Source of the DNA: Chaetorhynchus papuensis
Taxonomy: Eukaryota > Chordata > Aves > Passeriformes > Rhipiduridae
Assembly (NCBI GenBank): GCA_013396525.1
Contig: VWYX01000203.1
Span: 62,001 to 126,000 of the forward strand
Direction of reading: 5' to 3'
Length of the DNA stretch: 64,000 nt
The notes beneath the pieces are model-generated. The model saw only the letters and a program-made list of their open reading frames with translations. It was not told the origin of the DNA and ran no database searches. A program made the position numbers and the translations under genes. This document shows, piece after piece, positions 1-9,055 of the stretch. Numbering within the stretch: the first letter of the stretch is position 1; every line of letters begins with the position of its first letter.

Positions 1-637
1 GAAAGCTGTGATCCAGTGGGAGACCCAAATGGAGAGAGAGGGCCTCTGCTTCCAGAGACAGAGAAAGAGGGCCCTTGCTTCCAAACTAGAGCAGCCTATC
101 CTTAGAAGACTGCACCCCATGGAAGAGTGACCCATGTCACAGCAGTTTTGGGAAGACTGCCTATGGGAGGGACTCACGTTGCAGCAGTTTTGGCAGGATT
201 GCTGCTCATGAGATTAGAGCCATGCTGGAGAAGTTCATGGAGAACTGTCTCCTGTGGGAAGGACCCCACAATATAGCAGAGGAAAGACTCCTCTCCCTAA
301 GCAAACAGAAAAAGATCTCAAGTGATGAACTGACCAAAACCCCCGCACCCTGTCTCCCTGTGCTGTTGGTGGGAAGGAGGGAGAGGCTGGGGGAAAAACG
401 GAGTTTTAAAAGCTTATTTTACTTCTCATTATCCTCCTCTGTCTCTGTTAATAATAAATTTACTTCATACCTTTAAATTTGAACCTGTTTTGCCCTTAGA
501 TTGTTTTCTCCCAGTCCTCATCTCAACTTATGAGCCCTTCATTAATTTTTCCCTCTCCTCTGCCCAGCTGAGAGCAAGAGAGGGTAAGCAAATGGCTTTC
601 ATGGGTGCCTGGCGTTTGGCCAGTGTCAAACCAGGAC
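1..637 (+). mobile_element. Endogenous retrovirus LTR, 3' part (cut by window start)
   Basis: This is the 3' two-thirds of an avian ERV long terminal repeat. It aligns by eye, base block by base block, with the reverse complement of 6775-7411, so the two are members of one family. Shared landmarks are a block of related sub-repeats (about 100-280), an AATAAA poly(A) signal near 451-456, and a terminal region ending ...CCAGGACA at 637. The poly(A) signal and the terminal CA put the LTR on the + strand. By comparison with the complete 1,067-bp copy, roughly 430 bp lie to the left of the window. The frame at 222-476 lies within the LTR and is not a gene. Family membership rests on the within-window alignment; the link to known neoavian LTRs is from memory. 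Confidence 0.85.
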
Positions 638-887
638 AGGGTTCTCTGCCATTTTAGTTTTCTCTTTGTTCCTGGGGACTCCTGAGAGATTTAGCTATTT
701 TGTAGCTAGTGATAATTTACTGTTATTTTTTGCCTGTTGCTGTTTCATTTTATAGTAAATGGCTCTTTCTTCACTTCTATCTACTCATACCTGTCTCTCC
801 TTATTGGTGGAATGGGATTGGTTAAAACTAATGGGGAGGTTACCCATTTTAGAGTGTCTGTCTCTTCAATTGTATTAAACTAAGACA
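638..887 (+). mobile_element. 3' end of a second ERV LTR type
   Basis: Directly after the first LTR comes a segment that does not match the 6775-7841 copy. It ends TTAAACTAAGACA at 887, close to the terminal AAACCAAGACA shape of other avian LTRs. The opposite end of that shape, TGTCTTGGTTT, opens the minus-strand LTR at 1835. I read this as the 3' part of a different LTR into which, or beside which, the first LTR was inserted. A single chimeric LTR is the alternative. The left boundary of this element would be outside the window, so no target duplication can be checked. Confidence 0.55.
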
Positions 888-1829
888 GATGTGATTATAT
901 ATTATTATGGAGTACTATTTGAGGGCAAAAGCTCTATAAAAGTGGAAGGTTTTTTGCAAGACACTTTTTCCTTCCCAATTGTTATTCAACTCACATAAGA
1001 ATTACATGACTGTCAGTGCATGTTCTAATTTCATGGTATTTTTAAAAACTTTTTTTGAGGAAAGCATACATCCTCACATACCAATTGATTCAGGAAAAAA
1101 AACCAAAATAATATTTCATATGCAGAAAAAATCTCTTGAATATTTTCTAGAAATGAGCTGTGCTATTAGACACATTCTCCTCCTCCTCATCTGTTGGAGG
1201 ACAGTTGGAGCATTTCCAACCCTCAGCCTTGGTACATCACTTAGAACATTTTTTTAGCGAGCCAAAATTGCAGGCTTTTCCATTTGCAATTTACAATTCA
1301 TTTGCCAGAGTTAACCTCCAGCAAGAATTTTAAAAAATCTTTTTTATGAAATTATTTGCTTTTAATTGCTGTATAATGAAAGGCACAGTTCATATTTCCT
1401 TACTTAAGAATTATAAGAGTTTAGTAAGACTTTCCAGTGTAGCTCACAGTACTTGCCTTCCTTTATTGTACTTAAAGAGAAAATAGGCTTTAGAGTGACT
1501 GCCTCAGACTTTGACATATAATTTGTAAATGCCTAAGTCAGAGCAGTTATATGCCAAATGAGAAATTAAGCATCAGAAGACACACAGACAAATTTTAAAA
1601 GTCTAACCAGGAGGAAGAAACCCACAGACTGACAATTACAGGATTCATAAAACATGTAAGTCCATCTGAAAAACTGAAAATTCTTTAAAAGTTTCCCTGA
1701 ATTATGTGGATGGAAGTGTGCCAGGCAATTCTTCCATTAAAATATATAATTGTACAAGGTGCAACATCCCTCCAGTTACCAAATGCAGTTTTGGGTTGCT
1801 CTCCAAATACAAGAATTTAAGTTAATTTT
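888..1829. other. Non-coding AT-rich spacer
   Basis: No gene, RNA gene or transposon recognised. The short frames at 979-1257 and 1750-1986 show no familiar protein features; the second runs into the LTR at 1835. Confidence 0.6.
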
Positions 1830-1834
1830 CTCAT

Positions 1835-2798
1835 TGTCTTGGTTTGAAAGACAGGTGTCTGCCAAGGAAGGTGTGAATATCCCTTGGAATGGAAGATATG
1901 ACCCCTTCCTTCCAAATTATTATAACTTTGAAATTAAGGGTCTTTCAGGCAAAGACATAGGAAAAGGAGTAACAGTTCTTTACTAATATGTGTATGTATA
2001 ACAAGGCAAACAAACAGCAACAATGGCTGCAACAACAAACAAAAAAATCCAGAAAACTCAAGAAACAGTCTCTTCCTGCTCTTTAAGCAATTTCCCCTTT
2101 GCTGTAGTTATGGCCACAGCCGGCAGGGGCACTGTTGGCTCCTGGCCCGGCAGGGCGGGTGTGATGATTCCTCTGTGGCTGCAGGGGGCGCTGTGGTGCA
2201 AGCTCGGAGACCACGCCATTAATGGCAACTTGGCTGAGATGGGAAGTCATGAGTGGCAGCTGGTCATGATTGCCGGGCTACTGGGCAGAGGTGGCCCATA
2301 ACAGTGAGACCCCACACATCGGCTACAGGACCCCCCACAAAGGCCAGGAAACAAAAAAAAGAATTAAGCAGACTTGCAGTGCAGGAAGATCGCAGCAGAC
2401 CGGGATCTTGGAATCCAACACACTGGAGTGGCCGTGGCAATGTGTCACGGGCGGAGGGTCCAGCAGGAGCCGGTCCTGATGTTTCAGCACCACACACGCT
2501 GGTTCTGAGCTCTGAGCAGTCAGGCGGCAGGGAAGATGGCAAACAGCTCCTTCCTCCTCCAAATCCAGAAACCAGACTGACTAAAAACCCAGCCCCAAAC
2601 CTCCAGAGTAGCCCCCTCACCTTTTCTATCGTGTTATCATTTGCAACCCATCCCTAGACAGGGACATTTCAACACAATGTTGTGACACCCAGCTACATCT
2701 TTGTTTTCTTAAGTATTGGTAGTTATTGTTTCCTAGCAACATATGGGACAAAATTCCATGAGGGAAAGAAACAAAAGGAAAATTCCTAACCCCCAACA
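1835..2798 (-). mobile_element. Complete solo ERV LTR (964 bp) with 5-bp TSD
   Basis: The element begins TGTCTTGGTTTGAAAGACAG and ends CCCCCAACA, giving the canonical TG...CA termini. It is flanked by the identical 5-mer CTCAT at 1830-1834 and 2799-2803, a target-site duplication. A 5-bp duplication is typical of ERVL-type integrases. No internal gag/pol sequence is present, so this is a solo LTR left by LTR-LTR recombination. Orientation is inferred as minus because the family's poly(A) signal, degenerate here (AGTAAA near 1977-1982 on the reverse strand), reads on that strand. The centre (about 2110-2600) is clearly more GC-rich than the flanks. The overlapping frames at 2023-2301, 2253-2657 and 2264-2620 lie inside it and are not genes. 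Confidence 0.85.
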
Positions 2799-2810
2799 CT
2801 CATTTATGAG

Positions 2811-2856
2811 ATACTTGTAACAATTTAAATTTAGGAAATACTTGTAACAATTTAAA
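2811..2856. repeat. 19-bp direct repeat, two copies
   Basis: ATACTTGTAACAATTTAAA occurs at 2811-2829 and again, unchanged, at 2838-2856 (period 27 bp), just outside the right target duplication of the LTR. It looks like a small recent tandem duplication. Confidence 0.9.
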
Positions 2857-4661
2857 ATCCTCTCAGGTAATATTAACTCTACATTAATTCCTAAAAACTG
2901 GGATAAGTGCTAATTCCCATTTGTACCGCAACAATATTTTATCAGATGAAAATGGCTAACTTCTGAGGAGAAGTTAAAAAAAACAAAATGCATTAAATCC
3001 TTCTCTTCAGAGGAACTGAATCAACATATTAAGGTCCAATTATGTTATACTTAAGCAAGGATTGCAAGCATCCTGAAATCCATGTGTCTGACTGGGGGCT
3101 TATATACAGCCAGCATCTTATATGAACACATAGCTTTTAGATTGCATAGGTTGTGTAACAGAAACAGACAAACAGAAGTAAATCTCTTGGATGTTATTTA
3201 GAAATGAATGCATCATTTGTCCATATTCCTATATGATATTTCTGTTAAAGTTAATCAGCTGACATTTGGACAACTTGACACTAACCACAAAGGTATATTC
3301 AAGTTGATAAGGACAATTGCATACCCACAGCCTGGGGAGCAGGAAGAGAAGACTACTGTGGAAGAATCCCACACTGACCTCATTTGCCCATTCAGAGGTT
3401 AGGCCATACTCCAGCAAAGGACTGCAGCATGCTCTGAACTTACAGGGCATAACTGACTTCAGCAGGGCTTTTCCCATACAAGCAGGGCTCAAAGCTATCG
3501 TGACTAGCACATTATTGAACTGGATTCATTTGATCCTGACAGTATAAAATTTGAAGACTGTAGTAATTTTTTAGTATCAGAGGGTTGTAGTGTACACATT
3601 TCAAGAAAATATGTCTAGTGATACTAAAATATTACATAAAGCATAAAAATGCTGTACTGAATATTGTAATGAATATTTAATTAGCAAGTATCTTGTTTTG
3701 AATGTTCGTGTTGCTCCTGAAGCAGGGAATGGTTACAGCAAAATGTAGGTACTACCAGAAAGCAAAAGGGAGTAAAAAAAAGATATTCATGCTTGAAAGA
3801 TGGGGTGCTTTAAACCACTGAGAATGAGCATGTAGGTTTTGGAGCTGTTGGGGTTTTTTAACTTCCTTCATGGTACATTGGGTATTAGTCAATACCTAGC
3901 TTTTGGAAGTTTGGTTTTTTTTCCTTAATCTCTGTTCATCAAGATCATTCAGAGCAGATTTGGAATCGTTCTGTCTCCAGCACAAACTTTTTGTACCCAT
4001 AACTACCATAAACTCTCTAAGTGATATGAGTTAATGAAAAATTCCCTGTTGACTTCAGTAAAGCCAGGACTTTTATCCTTTTTCCACAGACATTTTTAAA
4101 CAAGTGTAACAGATTTTGTGCTTGACAATATAGTATAGTTGGATAATTGCCCTGTGTTTTATTTAAACAAGTTCCTATTATGGCATTCCTTATGCAGCAA
4201 GATAGGGTTTTCTGCTTCTGCTTCTCTGCAGTGAATTCATACTTGTTATGTAAACATTATTTCTACCAAGCTAAAAACAGGAGAGTTTTGGAACATGGGA
4301 GGACTCAGGTAAACAAAAACAGTCCCTCATTAGCAAAGAAATTTTCTCTGCTGTAGGGGCAGAACTCGGATAAAATAGTGATTATTTCTTTACCTTGGGA
4401 CATGTTCAAAGCACATTGAATCTTGCCACAAATTTCAATAGATTTTTGGATTAGTCCTTAATTAGTATTTACACTTGGTCTGACTGTCTCATGATAAAAG
4501 TTTGTTTAGCAATATTGATTATGGCATGTTTAGCAACAAAATCAGAACCGTGTCCATGCATACAGACTGTGTTTTGAACAAGGTTCTGTATTAGTCAATG
4601 GGACTATGGCATTCTACATTCTAGGTCTGTCTCCCTTGGTACAGGACTGAAATACCCTTTA
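2857..4661. other. Non-coding spacer
   Basis: AT-rich sequence with no recognised gene or interspersed repeat. Frames at 3208-3402, 3229-3510, 3317-3547 and 4147-4356 have no recognisable domains and overlap each other on both strands. Confidence 0.55.
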
Positions 4662-5779
4662 GTATAATCCTGGAAAAGCTGGCAGCCCATGGCTTGGACA
4701 GGTGCACCTTTCACTGGGTTAAGAACCGGCTGGATGGCCGGGCCCAGAGAGTGGTGGTGAACAGTGCTGCCTCCAGTTGGTGGCCAGTCACTGGTGGTGT
4801 CCCCCAGGGATCTGTGTTGGGCCCAGTCCTGTTTGAAATCTTTATCAATGATCTGGATGAAGGGATTGAGTCTACCATCAGTAAATTTGCAGATGACACC
4901 AAGTTGGGTGTGAATGTCAGTCTGCTGGAGGGTAGGAGAGCTCTGCAGAGGGACCTGGGCAGGCTGGATCCATGGGCTGAATCCAATGATATGAAGTTTA
5001 ACAAGACTAAGTGCTGGGTCCTGCACTTTGGTCACAACAACCCCCTGCAGCACTACAGGCTGGGGACAGAGTGGCTGGACAGTGGCCAGGCAGAAAGGCA
5101 CCTGGGGGTACTGACTGATGGCAGACTGACCATGAGCCAGCAGTGTGCCTGTGTGGCCAAGAAGGCAAAAGGCATCCTGGCCTGTATCAGGAATAGTGTG
5201 GCCAGCAGGACCAGGGAAGCGATTCTTCCCCTGTACTCAGCACTGGTGAGGCCACACCTTGAGTACTGTATCCAGTCTGGGCCCCTCAGTTTAGGAAGGA
5301 TGTTGAGATGCTGGAGCAGGTCCAGAGAAGGGCAACAAGGCTGGTGAAGGGTCTGGAACACAAGTCCCATGAGGAGTGGCTGAGGGAGCTGGGGTTGTTT
5401 AGCCTGGAGAAAAGGAGGCTCAGGGGAGACCTTATCACTCTCTATAACTGCCTGAAATGAGGTTGTAGCCAGGTGGGGGTTGGTCTCTTCTCCCAGGCAA
5501 CCAGTGACAGGACAAGAGGACAGTCTTAAACTGTGGCAGGGGAGGTTTAGGCTGGACATTAGGAAGAATTTCTTCACAGAAGGAGTGATTGGGCATTAGA
5601 ATGGGCTGCCAAGGGAGGTGTTGGAGTCACCATCCCTGGAGGTGTTTAAGAAAAGACTGAATGTGGCACTTAGTGCCATGGTCTAGTTGACAAGGTGGTG
5701 TTAGGTCATAGGCTGGACTCGATGATCTCAAACTTCTTTTCCAACCTAGTTGATTCTGTGATTTCATGAGTCTGTGAAG
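4662..5779 (+). mobile_element. CR1 LINE, 5'-truncated, carries RT C-terminal half
   Basis: This is the 3' end of a chicken-repeat-1 non-LTR retrotransposon. The open frame at 4694-5347 (217 codons) encodes reverse-transcriptase fragments: a GVPQGSVLGPVLF block (RT motif 4 region), then the catalytic block FADDTKLG with its two aspartates, then the LVRPHLEYC thumb-region motif that marks CR1 ORF2. The frame shifts near 5285, and the CR1 coding sense continues in another frame (around 5340-5455) to a premature TGA, so the copy is dead. The 5' end is lost in the RT domain, the usual result of incomplete reverse transcription. The 3' end is the conserved CR1 tail with degenerate ATTCTRTG-type octamers near 5752-5779 and no poly(A), as expected for CR1. 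No target duplication is visible. Confidence 0.93.
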
Positions 5780-6344
5780 TGAGCTATTTTATTGGGTTTT
5801 GCTAGAAAACAGCAAATACATAATGAATGAATGCCCTGAACTCCATCTCCTACTGTTACCCCTGCAAAGGGGTAATACTAGAAAAACACCTGAAAGAGGA
5901 TAATCTTCTAGACTGGAAACAGCACCTAATAGAAACACAGAAATATGGAAGAGGTGTTTCAGAAGCTAAACACTAGCCCATGTTTGCAAGTACACATTAA
6001 CATCTGTGATCTATTCTCTAAATGAGAAACACAGTGAAAAAGCAACCTGCGCTCTTGCGTCTACAGAGCTACATTTTTTTACCTTTTGGGCTATCAGAGG
6101 ACAATGGAAGTCTCCAACAGAGCATTGCTGATATCCTGCCCAAGCTCCACACTGGAATTGATGCAATCCTTTAAAGTCCACTGGCAACACGTTCTTTACT
6201 TCCATATACACACTGTCAGGTAAAATTGCTAGGCTCAACTGCATATTTTTCCATTTAATCTTACAGGTAACTGAAGGGCTCAGAAGCAGAAGAATGTTGC
6301 ATTTGTAAAACACTCCAGAATATATAAGTACACTGAAGAGAGAT
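5780..6344. other. Non-coding spacer between two CR1 copies
   Basis: Unique-looking AT-rich sequence. The minus-strand frame at 6011-6313 has no recognisable features. Confidence 0.5.
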
Positions 6345-6774
6345 TCATAAAATCAAGTGAGTTGTAAGGGACCCAACAGGATCATCAAGTCCAGCTCCTG
6401 GCCCTGTACAGAACAGTCCCAAGAGTCACACCATGTGCCTGAAAGTGTTGTCCAAATACTTATTGAGATCTGTCAGGCTTGGTGCTGTGACCACTTCCCT
6501 GGGGAGCCTGTTCCAGTGCCCAACCACCCTCTGAGTGAAGAAACCTTTCTGGATATCTAACCTAAACTCCCTCTCACTCAGCTTCATGCAATTTCCTCAA
6601 ATCTTCTTACTTTTCATGAGATCAGTGCCTGTCCCTCCACTTCCCCTTATAAGGATGTTGAAGAGCACAATGAGGTCTCTTCTCATTCTCTTCTCCAGGC
6701 TGAACAGACCAAGTGACCTCAGCTGCTCCTCATACAGCTTCCCCTCAAGGCCCTTCACCATTCTCATGGCCCTC
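6345..6774 (-). mobile_element. CR1 LINE 3' part, left half of an interrupted copy
   Basis: The reverse complement is a CR1 3' end. The 3' UTR lies at 6345-6560, with the characteristic block about a group of accessory sequences ending near 6350. The last ORF2 codons follow, read on the minus strand within 6597-6780 (LYEEQLRSLGLFSLEKRMRRDL). The match stops abruptly at the CCCTC that flanks the LTR at 6775 and resumes at 7842, so this is one CR1 copy split by a later ERV insertion. Confidence 0.9.
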
Positions 6775-7841
6775 TGTAGTGGGTTGATGCCAGCTTGATG
6801 CCAGGTACCTACAAAAGCCACTCTCTCACTCCCCTCTGCAGCTGGACAGAGGAGAGAAAATATAATAAAGGGTTCATGAGTTGAGACAAGGACTGGGTGA
6901 GATCACTCACTAAATACCACCATGGGCAAAACAGGCTAGAATTAAAGATATTATTTGAATTTATTACTAAGAAGATCAGAGCAGGATAATTGGAAGTAAA
7001 ATAAAACCTTAACAACACCTTCCGCCCACGTCTCCCTCCTTCCCAGCTCTACCTCCTTCCCCAGCAGGGCAGGGAGACAGGGAATGGGGGTTATGGTCAG
7101 TTCCATTGTTTTTTCTGCTGCTCAGGCAGAGGAGTCCTCCCCCTGCTGCAACATGAGGTTCCTCCCATGGGAAATAGTTCTCCATTAACTTCTCCATCAT
7201 GAGTCCATCTCACAAGCAGCAACTCTCTGCAAATTGCTGCCATATGAGCCCATCCCACAGGCAACAGTCCTCCCTGAACTGCTGCATGTGGGTCACTCTT
7301 CCACGGGGTGCAGTCCTTTAAGGACAGGCTGCTCCAGGGTGGGCTCCTCTCTCAACGGGCCTCCCACAGGGTCATAGCCTCCTCTCAGGCTTCCACCTGC
7401 TCTGGCATGGGCTCCTCCACGAACTGTGGATGGATCTCTTCATCCTCTTGGTCCTCCATGGACTGCAGGGGCACAGGTGCCTCACCATGGTCTTCACCAT
7501 GGACTGCAGGGGAATCCCAGCTCCAGTGCCTGGAGCACCTCCTCTTCCTCCTTCTCCACTGACCTTCATGTCTGCAGAGTTGTTCCCCTCACATATTCTC
7601 ACTCCACTCTTCTCTGGCTGCAATTACTTCTGCACAGTAACTCTTTTTTTTTTCTTTCCTCTTAAATCTGTTATCACAGAGATGTTACCACCATTTCTAA
7701 TTGGCCAAGCCTTGACACGTCCATCTTCGGAGCTACTAGGGATTGGCTCTGCCAGACATGGAAGAAGCTTCTAGCAACTTCTCATAGAAGCCACCCCTGT
7801 AGCCCCCCACAACCAAAGCTTGGCCATGTAAACCCAATACA
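6775..7841 (-). mobile_element. Complete solo ERV LTR (1,067 bp) nested in CR1
   Basis: On the + strand the element starts TGTAGTGGGTTGATGCC and ends AACCCAATACA, giving TG...CA termini. The flanks are CCCTC (6770-6774) and CCCTT (7842-7846), a 5-bp target duplication with one later substitution. CR1 sequence is continuous across the site if the LTR is removed. The reverse strand carries AATAAA (about 6957-6963) and matches the LTR at 1-637, so the element is on the minus strand. Several related sub-repeats containing a motif like CCTCCATGGACTGCAG lie within 7010-7560. No internal retroviral genes are present. Frames at 7009-7200, 7308-7562, 7372-7623, 7426-7665 and 7430-7774 are within the LTR and not genes. 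Confidence 0.9.
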
Positions 7842-7935
7842 CCCTTCTTTGGATGCTCTCTAATAGCTTCATGTCTTTTTATATTGTGGTGACCTAAACT
7901 GCACACACTGCTCAAGGTGAGGCAGCACTGGTGCA
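7842..7935 (-). mobile_element. CR1 LINE, right half of the interrupted copy
   Basis: This continues the CR1 copy at 6345-6774. The block ggatgctctctaatagcttc, then a stretch equivalent to the CR1 sequence coding for the region just after LVRPHLEYC, is recognisable up to about 7935. The true 5' truncation point is blurred by divergence. Confidence 0.8.
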
Positions 7936-8563
7936 GATTCTTTAAGAAAGACACACTGACATAATACTATTCAAGCACAAACCCCTTTGATATAGAAGTC
8001 TTCTACAAGTGGAGAGCATTGTAGTAAGTCCAATGCACATTCACTTGAGAAGAAAGCTTGTTAGCAATACTGTAATGCAATACATAATGATTAACCACAG
8101 CAAAGGATAGACTCTCAGATTAATCCAGTTTTTGCCTGTGATTTCATTTAGCCTGAAAGGAATCTCGTAGTATGAAGCTGTAGTATGAAAGCTAAGGTTT
8201 GAGGATGCATCTGGCTTTCTCATCTTTGCAGCTTAAATGTCAAAACCTTCATCAGGCTGCTGGGAAATAGAATCCAATATGAAAAAGATTAAACCCATAC
8301 CCATATATGCACTGGCAGAATAATTATTTCTTTGTTCCTTCTTTTAGAAACAGCCTTCAAAGCTCTCCATTAATGTCCTACTTTTCATCTGTTGTCTCTC
8401 TTTCCTCTTTGAAGAAAATTTTTCCACCTATCAAAAACCAGTTGGTTTGTTGCAGGGGGGATGGTGGTGGTTGTGGTTCAGCCTTTAAACCATAATCCAT
8501 GAGAAAGACACTACCAAAACTAAGAAAAATGAACCACACACTTTTTCCGAACTTGAACTACAT
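7936..8563. other. Non-coding spacer
   Basis: No gene or transposon recognised. Contains a short GGT-rich stretch near 8455-8480 (ggggggatggtggtggttgt). Confidence 0.5.
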
Positions 8564-9055
8564 ACAGAACCACAGAATTACAGAATTGCTAAGTTTGGAA
8601 GGAACCTCTGTAGATCATCTACTCCAGCACTCTGCCAAGGCAGCTTACGCAGGAATGCATCCAGGTGGGAGGGAGACTCCACAATCTCCCTGGGCAGCCT
8701 GTTCCAGTGCTCTGCCACTCTCAATATAAAGAAGTTCTTCTTCATGTTGAGGTGGAACTTTCTGTGGTTTAATTTATGACTATCACTCCTTGTCCTGCCA
8801 CTGAGCACCATGGAAGAGTCTGGCACCATCCTTTTGGCAACTTCCTTTGAGATATTTCTATTCATCAGGCCCAGCCTCCACAGTCTCTCCTCATAAGAGA
8901 GATGCTTCAGACCTCTGATTATCTTTGCGGCCTTCCGCTGGACCCTCTCTTTGTCTTTCTTGTACTGAGGAACCAAGAACTGGACACAGCACTCCAGATG
9001 TAGCCTCACTATGGGGAGTAGAGGGGGAGGGTCACCTCCCTCAGCCACACTCTTC
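8564..9055 (-). mobile_element. CR1 LINE, 5'-truncated, intact C-terminal frame
   Basis: The reverse complement is a CR1 3' end. It has a minus-strand frame at 8578-9048 of 156 codons. This carries VRLHLECCVQF (the CR1 thumb-region motif), YEERLWRLGL, the HWNRLP block and the short C-terminus that CR1 ORF2 proteins share. The + strand begins with the CR1 tail complement (cacagaattacagaattg). It differs in sequence from the CR1 copies at 6345 and 34205, so it belongs to another subfamily. The retained frame suggests limited decay of this stretch, but without the endonuclease and most of the RT it cannot move. Confidence 0.9.

Noticed and set aside
2253..2657. 134-codon frame
   Set aside because: It lies wholly inside the GC-rich centre of the solo LTR at 1835-2798 and overlaps open frames on both strands.
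4604..5577. Minus-strand frames of 165, 97 and 174 codons
   Set aside because: They are antisense shadows of the CR1 reverse-transcriptase frame.
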